From assembly GCA_016278585.1 (NCBI GenBank), contig JADQBO010000384.1, positions 1 through 10,185 of the forward strand: a stretch of DNA of 10,185 nt, in the 5' to 3' direction. The notes under the pieces are model-generated. The model was not told where the DNA came from. It searched no databases and saw only the letters and a list, made by a program, of their open reading frames with translations. Below, in pieces: positions 6,119 to 10,185 of the stretch; the first letter of the stretch is position 1; every line of letters begins with the position of its first letter. This DNA comes from Desulfosporosinus sp. GTDB taxonomy: Bacteria > Bacillota > Desulfitobacteriia > Desulfitobacteriales > Desulfitobacteriaceae. The translations under genes were made by a program, and so were the position numbers.

Positions 6119-7087
6119 TTGAACTGGTTTATTAGCGAATTTAATATTCGAGCGTGGCGTTTTATCAATAATTTTCAGCTTGAGAAAGCGCCTGATGTTA
6201 CGTTAATATATGGGCCCAGGGGGGTAGGCAAATCGGCTTTTTTGCATTATCTTTATCAGCAAAGAGAGCAGGAGCAAGGGATAATTATCACGGATGCCTT
6301 GGCTTTTGCACGCCAATATGCATATTCTGCTCAGGAGAACAAGCTCAATCTTTTTCGCCAACGATACCGCTCGACTCAACTTTTGCTAATGGATGATCTT
6401 CAGTTCTTGGCGGGGAAAGTCAAAACAATTGAGGAACTCCAATATACATATGAATATATCATCGAAAATAGGGGCAAGATGGTCATCACGATTGAAACCG
6501 ATATTCTAGGGCTGGACTTTCTAGGTGAGCGGCTGGCTTCACGGTTTTTAAGTGGTGTAGTTATCCCTATCGATCCACCCCAAGCTCATGAATTGGAACG
6601 GTTCTTGGACGATTATGTTCACAACAAGCGTCTTGTTATAGAAAAAATAGTATTGAGCATGATCTCAGAGCGAACGGATAATTTAGCAGATGCCCTCATA
6701 ATGATTAGGAAGTTTGTTCAATTTGCGGAGTTTCACCAAGATGCATTAAGTCTGACTTGTTTTGAGACTTATTGGAAGCATGAAGAAAGCCAAAATCAAG
6801 AGCTAGTGGTTCCTCTGAACATTATTCGAAATGTTGGTCAGATCATGGGAATTTCCGTCGAGGAATTACTAAGCTCTAGTCGAAAGTTAAAGGTGAACGA
6901 AGCTAGAGAAATGGCGATTTATATAATACGAACATTTTGTCATAGTTCTTTTCCTACGATTGGGCGTTATTTTAATCGTAATCATAATACAATAATAATG
7001 TCTTATAAAAAAATGCAAGAAAAACTACTTAAAGATCAGGAATTAATCACAAACTATAAAATAATACTCAAGAGCTTTAAACTATAG
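6119..7087 (+). CDS. DnaA paralogue: AAA+ domain III plus DNA-binding domain IV, no domain I
   Basis: From TTG 6119 the protein has 322 residues; from GTG 5993 it would have 364. Both are far shorter than true DnaA (about 440-460). Walker A is GPRGVGKS (residues 32-39) and Walker B LLLMDDLQFLAGK (88-100). The segment at about 63-86 (FARQYAYSAQENKLNLFRQRYRS, given here only in part as FARQYAY...FRQRYR) matches the DnaA initiator-specific helices. ERLASRF (137-143) keeps the Box VII arginines including the Arg finger. Domain IV follows: GISVEELLSSSRKLKV (244-259), AREMAIYII, and IGRYFNRNHNTIIM (281-294), equivalent to IGRxFGGRDHTTVM. Domain IV distinguishes it from Hda or DnaC-type loaders. It lacks the N-terminal helicase and regulator interaction domain. 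The usual sensor-2 Arg position is Asp187, and the DNA-signature Asp and first Thr are Asn288 and Asn290. It is not next to dnaN, so it is probably a second, regulatory DnaA-like protein; the function is inferred. Confidence 0.85.
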   Translation: MNWFISEFNIRAWRFINNFQLEKAPDVTLIYGPRGVGKSAFLHYLYQQREQEQGIIITDALAFARQYAYSAQENKLNLFRQRYRSTQLLLMDDLQFLAGKVKTIEELQYTYEYIIENRGKMVITIETDILGLDFLGERLASRFLSGVVIPIDPPQAHELERFLDDYVHNKRLVIEKIVLSMISERTDNLADALIMIRKFVQFAEFHQDALSLTCFETYWKHEESQNQELVVPLNIIRNVGQIMGISVEELLSSSRKLKVNEAREMAIYIIRTFCHSSFPTIGRYFNRNHNTIIMSYKKMQEKLLKDQELITNYKIILKSFKL

Positions 7088-7140
7088 GAAAGTCTAAAGG
7101 AGTATTGTGTCGTCAGAAAACACGATAAAGAGACTATGAG

Positions 7141-7148
7141 AAGGGGTG
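7141..7148 (+). promoter_or_regulatory. Ribosome binding site fixing the pfkA start
   Basis: AAGGGGTG lies 5 nt before ATG 7154. An in-frame ATG at 7136 would put this site inside the coding sequence and add MRRGDS, which phosphofructokinases do not have. The start at 7154 is preferred. Confidence 0.7.
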
Positions 7149-7153
7149 ATTCA

Positions 7154-8122
7154 ATGGCAAGTGAAATAAAGCGAATCGGGGTCCTAACTAGTGGAGGAGA
7201 TGCTCCTGGAATGAACGCTGCTCTTCGCGCAGTAGTCCGGAAAGGGATTTTTCACGGTCTTAAGGTTTTTGGGATAAGCCGAGGATATGAAGGGCTTATA
7301 CACGGTGAAATCGAGGAGATGAGCATAGGATCTGTCGCGGACATTGTACTTCGGGGAGGTACTATACTGAAGACCGCTCGTTCCGCAGAAATGATGACCG
7401 AAGCAGGTCAGCAGAAGGCCTTAGATCAGTTACATAAGCAGCAAATCGATGCATTAGTGGTAATTGGCGGTGACGGGTCCTTTCGAGGAGCTCAAACTTT
7501 AGCCAAGGGAATTCAGATTGTGGGGATTCCAGGGACAATTGATAACGATATTGCAGGGACAGACTTAACCATTGGTTTCGATACCGCCACGAATACGGTG
7601 ATCGATGCTGTGAGCAAAATTCGGGATACAGCGACCTCCCACGAACGGACGTTCATTGTAGAAGTTATGGGAAGGGATTGCGGGAATATTGCGTTACAGG
7701 CAGGCATAGCTTGTGGAGCCGAATCGATTCTAGTACCCGAGATTCCCTATGATTTGGATGAAATTAACGAAAAGTTGAAACGTGGACATCAACGTGGGAA
7801 GAATCACAGTATTATTATAGTTTCAGAAGGTGCTGGAAGCGCTTATAAAATTGGAGAGGAATTACGCTCTCGTTCTGGGTTTGAGACTCGAATCACTATT
7901 CTAGGACATTTGCAACGTGGCGGTAACCCAAGTGCTCAGGATGCTGTGCTTGCTGCAGCCATGGGTGGGAAAGCGATAGAAATCATTCTGGCAAAGGAGA
8001 CAAATAGGATGACAGCCTATGTCAATCAAGCCGTTATTTCTAGTCCACTAGAAGTAGCTTATGGAATGCGGCGTCCTTTAAACAGATCCCTTTATGATTT
8101 AGCGAATCAGCTTTCTATTTAG
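7154..8122 (+). CDS. pfkA: ATP-dependent 6-phosphofructokinase
   Basis: The protein has 322 residues, typical of bacterial PfkA (about 320). It converts fructose-6-phosphate plus ATP to fructose-1,6-bisphosphate, the committed glycolytic step, in the cytoplasm. Landmarks are RIGVLTSGGDAPGMNAALRA at residues 7-26 (nucleotide loop), GGDGS at 105-109, PGTIDNDIAGTD at 126-137 with catalytic Asp130, EVMGRDCGN at 170-178, and HLQRGGNPSAQD near the C-terminus. GGDG and PGTIDND mark the ATP-dependent type; PPi-dependent enzymes carry GGDD and PKTIDND there. The common MGRHAGD is MGRDCGN here, a variation close to the substrate-binding Arg174. The gene is followed after 36 bp by pgi, almost certainly on the same transcript. 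Confidence 0.97.
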   Translation: MASEIKRIGVLTSGGDAPGMNAALRAVVRKGIFHGLKVFGISRGYEGLIHGEIEEMSIGSVADIVLRGGTILKTARSAEMMTEAGQQKALDQLHKQQIDALVVIGGDGSFRGAQTLAKGIQIVGIPGTIDNDIAGTDLTIGFDTATNTVIDAVSKIRDTATSHERTFIVEVMGRDCGNIALQAGIACGAESILVPEIPYDLDEINEKLKRGHQRGKNHSIIIVSEGAGSAYKIGEELRSRSGFETRITILGHLQRGGNPSAQDAVLAAAMGGKAIEIILAKETNRMTAYVNQAVISSPLEVAYGMRRPLNRSLYDLANQLSI

Positions 8123-8158
8123 CCTTTAAAAAGAAAAATGCAGAGATGAGGTTGAGTA

Positions 8159-9577
8159 ATGGAAACTAAAGTTGGTTCAGGATTAGGGATAGACTATACA
8201 GGGATGATGAGTAGCTTGCAAAATCAGAGTGGATTTGCAAGGGGGGACTTGCTAAACCTTCAGAAAGATTTGGACCTAGCCCAAAGTTCACTTGAAGTCC
8301 GCAGGGAGGCCGGTGAGATTGATTTCTCAAAGCTACTGGTCTCCATGAAAACCCAAATTCCAGAAATCGTTGATTATGCCAATGCTGTGGCCTCTAAATT
8401 TGACAATTTCGTCGTTTTAGGAATAGGGGGGTCTGCGCTCGGGCCTCTGGCAGTTCACCAAGCTTTAAACCATTACTACTATAATGAACTTCCTCCTGAG
8501 AAACGTAGTAACCGACCTCGTTTGTATGTGGTAGATAACATCGATCCTGTTCGCTTTAATGAGCTGTTACAGATACTTGATCCTCGTAAAACTCTTTTTA
8601 ATGTAATTTCTAAATCAGGTAACACCTCAGAAACCATGGCCCAGTTTTTAATTGTTCGAGACATTTTGCGAAACGAATGCGGAGACAGCTATGGGGAGCA
8701 TATCGTTGTCACTACAGATCGAGAAAAGGGGAATCTTTTACCAATCGCTCTTAAAGAGGGCTTTCAACGTTTCGTAATACCCCTGGGAATCGGAGGACGC
8801 TTTTCAGAACTGACCCCTGTTGGGTTGCTTGCTGCAGCAGTTTGTGGCATCGACATTAATCAGCTTCTGAAAGGTGCTCTAGACATGGATCAATGGATTC
8901 GGGAAAAACAAGGGGTGTTTGCCAATCCCGCCCAACTAAGGGCTGCCTTAGCTTATTTATCAGGACAAAAAGGAAAGAATATCTCCGTGTTTATGCCTTA
9001 CGCGGATGGCTTAAAAACAATGGCGGACTGGTATGCCCAATTGTGGGCAGAAAGCTTGGGAAAACGATATGATCGTCAGGGTCGCATTGTTCAGGTAGGA
9101 CAGACTCCTGTCAAAGCACTTGGAGTGACAGATCAGCATTCCCAAGTCCAATTATATGTTGAGGGGCCTGATGATAAAGTTATTACCTTTGTGACGGTTG
9201 AGAAATTTAAAGAAACCCAAGTGATTCCCTTGGACTCGAAATTGCCTGAAGATATTCACTTCCTGGGGGGACGAACTTTAGAAGAGTTGGTATCGGCGGA
9301 ACAAACAGCAACCGAGTACGCATTGACACTTGCTGGGCGCCAACATCAAAGGATTATACTTCCTAGCTTAGAGGCCTATACCGTTGGACAATTACTTCTT
9401 TTGTTAGAGTGGGAGACAGCCTATATGGGTGAGTTATTGAACATTAATGCTTTTGATCAACCGGGAGTTGAAGAAGGAAAAAATGGGACCTACGCTTTAA
9501 TGGGCCGCAAGGGATATGAGGCAAGAAGACAGGAAATAGCGGAGTATGCCAAGACCCGGTATCTTCTATACAGTTAG
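8159..9577 (+). CDS. pgi: Glucose-6-phosphate isomerase
   Basis: The protein has 472 residues, similar to or slightly longer than Bacillus Pgi (about 450). It interconverts glucose-6-phosphate and fructose-6-phosphate, supplying the substrate of the adjacent phosphofructokinase. ATG 8159 follows a purine-rich TGAGG. Two SIS domains are recognisable: LGIGGSALGP at residues 87-96 and SKSGNTSET at 151-159 (phosphate loop) in the first; GIGGRFSELTPVG at 210-222 (PGI signature 1), WAESLGKR with Glu298 and TDQHSQ with His327 follow. NAFDQPGVEEGK at 430-441 is PGI signature 2, with the C-terminal catalytic Lys441. Glu298, His327 and Lys441 correspond to the family's catalytic residues. No truncation or frameshift was seen. 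It is co-directional with pfkA at 36-bp spacing, so they are probably co-transcribed. Confidence 0.97.
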   Translation: METKVGSGLGIDYTGMMSSLQNQSGFARGDLLNLQKDLDLAQSSLEVRREAGEIDFSKLLVSMKTQIPEIVDYANAVASKFDNFVVLGIGGSALGPLAVHQALNHYYYNELPPEKRSNRPRLYVVDNIDPVRFNELLQILDPRKTLFNVISKSGNTSETMAQFLIVRDILRNECGDSYGEHIVVTTDREKGNLLPIALKEGFQRFVIPLGIGGRFSELTPVGLLAAAVCGIDINQLLKGALDMDQWIREKQGVFANPAQLRAALAYLSGQKGKNISVFMPYADGLKTMADWYAQLWAESLGKRYDRQGRIVQVGQTPVKALGVTDQHSQVQLYVEGPDDKVITFVTVEKFKETQVIPLDSKLPEDIHFLGGRTLEELVSAEQTATEYALTLAGRQHQRIILPSLEAYTVGQLLLLLEWETAYMGELLNINAFDQPGVEEGKNGTYALMGRKGYEARRQEIAEYAKTRYLLYS

Positions 9578-9671
9578 AAAAAATAACGTTTCGTCATAGA
9601 CTATTTGTTTAGGCATTGGTACAACAAGGCCTGAAGTTTGGTGCAGCTTAAGGTTTCTAAAAGCAACGACA

Positions 9672-9710
9672 GAACCTCCATCAATGCCTACTCGGCATTT
9701 GTGGAGGTTT
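9672..9710 (+). terminator. Imperfect hairpin in the pgi-ftsA-like intergenic region, possible terminator
   Basis: GAACCTCCA (9672-9680) pairs with 9702-9710, and AATGCC (9683-9688) pairs with GGCATT (9694-9699), with one G-U and one C-U mismatch between the two helices and a 5-nt loop TACTC. The following TTTAGTTGTCTT is only moderately U-rich. It lies about 95 bp after pgi and 63 bp before the next start, so it could end the glycolytic transcript or be a 5'-leader structure of the next gene. The rest of 9578-9772 shows nothing recognisable. Confidence 0.5.
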
Positions 9711-9712
9711 AG

Positions 9713-9742
9713 TTGTCTTAGAGGAGGATTTTGCTTTAATAA
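9713..9742 (+). promoter_or_regulatory. Possible weak sigma-A-type promoter for the FtsA-like gene
   Basis: TTGTCT (9713-9718) and TAATAA (9737-9742) are separated by 18 bp and lie just after the hairpin, 30 bp before the GTG start of the next gene. Both boxes deviate from consensus, so this is only a candidate. Confidence 0.25.
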
Positions 9743-9772
9743 AGCGAATCTACGTAAAGAGAGGTGAGACAA

Positions 9773-10185
9773 GTGGAACCGATTTTTGCGTTAGATATTG
9801 GAACCCGAATGGTGATGGGACTAGTAATAACAAAAAATCAAGAACAAGGTTATCAAATTTTGGCAAGCGCTCGAACAGAGCATCGTCAGCGCGCCATGTA
9901 TGATGGACAAGTTCATGATGTGGATGAAGTCGCTCGGGCTGTGGCAAAGATTAAAGGGATTTTAGAGAAAAAGCTAGATATGCCCTTAAAGCAAGTTGCT
10001 GTGGCTGCTGCAGGTCGTGCGTTGCGTACAGAAGTTGCCGTTGCAGAACATAAGGAACTCCTTCCGGTACGCTGGGAACGAGAGAATGTATTAGCTTTGG
10101 AAATCGAGGCAGTTCATCAAGCGCTACGTCAAATTCAAGCCTCAAAAAGTGAGGATTTGCAAAGCTATCACTGTGTAGGGTATAA
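9773..10185 (+). CDS. FtsA/PilM-like actin-fold ATPase, N-terminal part, runs off the window
   Basis: 137 codons are visible with no stop before the window edge. GTG 9773 follows GAGAGGTGAG (9759-9768). The protein starts EPIFALDIGTRMVMGLV, and the DIGTR at residues 8-12 is the phosphate-1 loop of the actin/Hsp70/FtsA superfamily (typically D-[IL]-G-[TS]). The next part (SARTEHRQRAMYDGQVHDVDEVARAV, described here as the segment around residues 32-57) and the helix plus AVAAAGRALRTEVA strand at about 75-88 follow the FtsA/PilM/EutJ layout, in which an SHS2 subdomain (1C) is inserted after the first strands. FtsA tethers FtsZ to the membrane; PilM works in type IV pilus assembly. From the N-terminus alone the two, or an uncharacterised Clostridia-specific FtsA-like protein, cannot be separated. 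The family is fairly sure; the specific role is not. Confidence 0.75.
   Translation, partial: MEPIFALDIGTRMVMGLVITKNQEQGYQILASARTEHRQRAMYDGQVHDVDEVARAVAKIKGILEKKLDMPLKQVAVAAAGRALRTEVAVAEHKELLPVRWERENVLALEIEAVHQALRQIQASKSEDLQSYHCVGY

Noticed and set aside
7296..7304. TTATACACG, one base from a DnaA-box-like 9-mer, just downstream of the DnaA-like gene
   Set aside because: It is a single imperfect match inside the pfkA coding sequence, with no cluster of boxes or AT-rich unwinding region, so chance occurrence is likely and no origin is called.
9719..9742. GAGGAGG followed by a possible TTG start between pgi and the FtsA-like gene
   Set aside because: The frame closes after two codons (TTG CTT TAA), so it is not a gene.

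Overview
The window looks like part of the chromosome of an anaerobic, endospore-forming Firmicute, most likely a Clostridia/Peptococcaceae member such as the Desulfosporosinus or Desulfitobacterium group. This is inferred from the sporulation-associated genes, strong AGGAGG-type ribosome binding sites, moderate-to-low GC, GTG/TTG starts and the character of the proteins. It cannot be fixed to species by eye. All recognised genes lie on the plus strand and coding density is high.

Region 1 (1-4345) is the conserved prkA-yhbH-spoVR triad. It holds a PrkA AAA+ serine kinase/ATPase (5' end outside the window, with an apparent one-base frameshift at an A6 run), a YhbH/DUF444 protein with a von Willebrand A-type metal site, and SpoVR. 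The cluster closes with a 24-bp terminator hairpin capped by a GAAA tetraloop. The pairing of an AAA+ ATPase with a VWA protein resembles MoxR-type or chelatase-type activation machines, and SpoVR carries conserved His/Glu residues that could bind metal.

Region 2 (4412-5040) is a self-contained unit: an extended -10 promoter, a cytoplasmic cyclophilin-type peptidylprolyl isomerase and a strong hairpin.

Region 3 (5091-9577) contains a LysR-family regulator, a short DnaA paralogue, ATP-dependent 6-phosphofructokinase and glucose-6-phosphate isomerase. The DnaA paralogue has the AAA+ and DNA-binding domains but no N-terminal DnaB-interaction domain, and it has altered sensor-2 and DnaA-signature residues. 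It is the least ordinary gene in the window. The two glycolytic genes are 36 bp apart and catalyse consecutive steps (G6P/F6P/F1,6BP).

Region 4 (9578-10185) is a 195-bp intergenic stretch with an imperfect hairpin, followed by the 5' part of an FtsA/PilM-like actin-fold protein that runs off the window.

No tRNA, rRNA, CRISPR array, insertion sequence or phage gene was seen.
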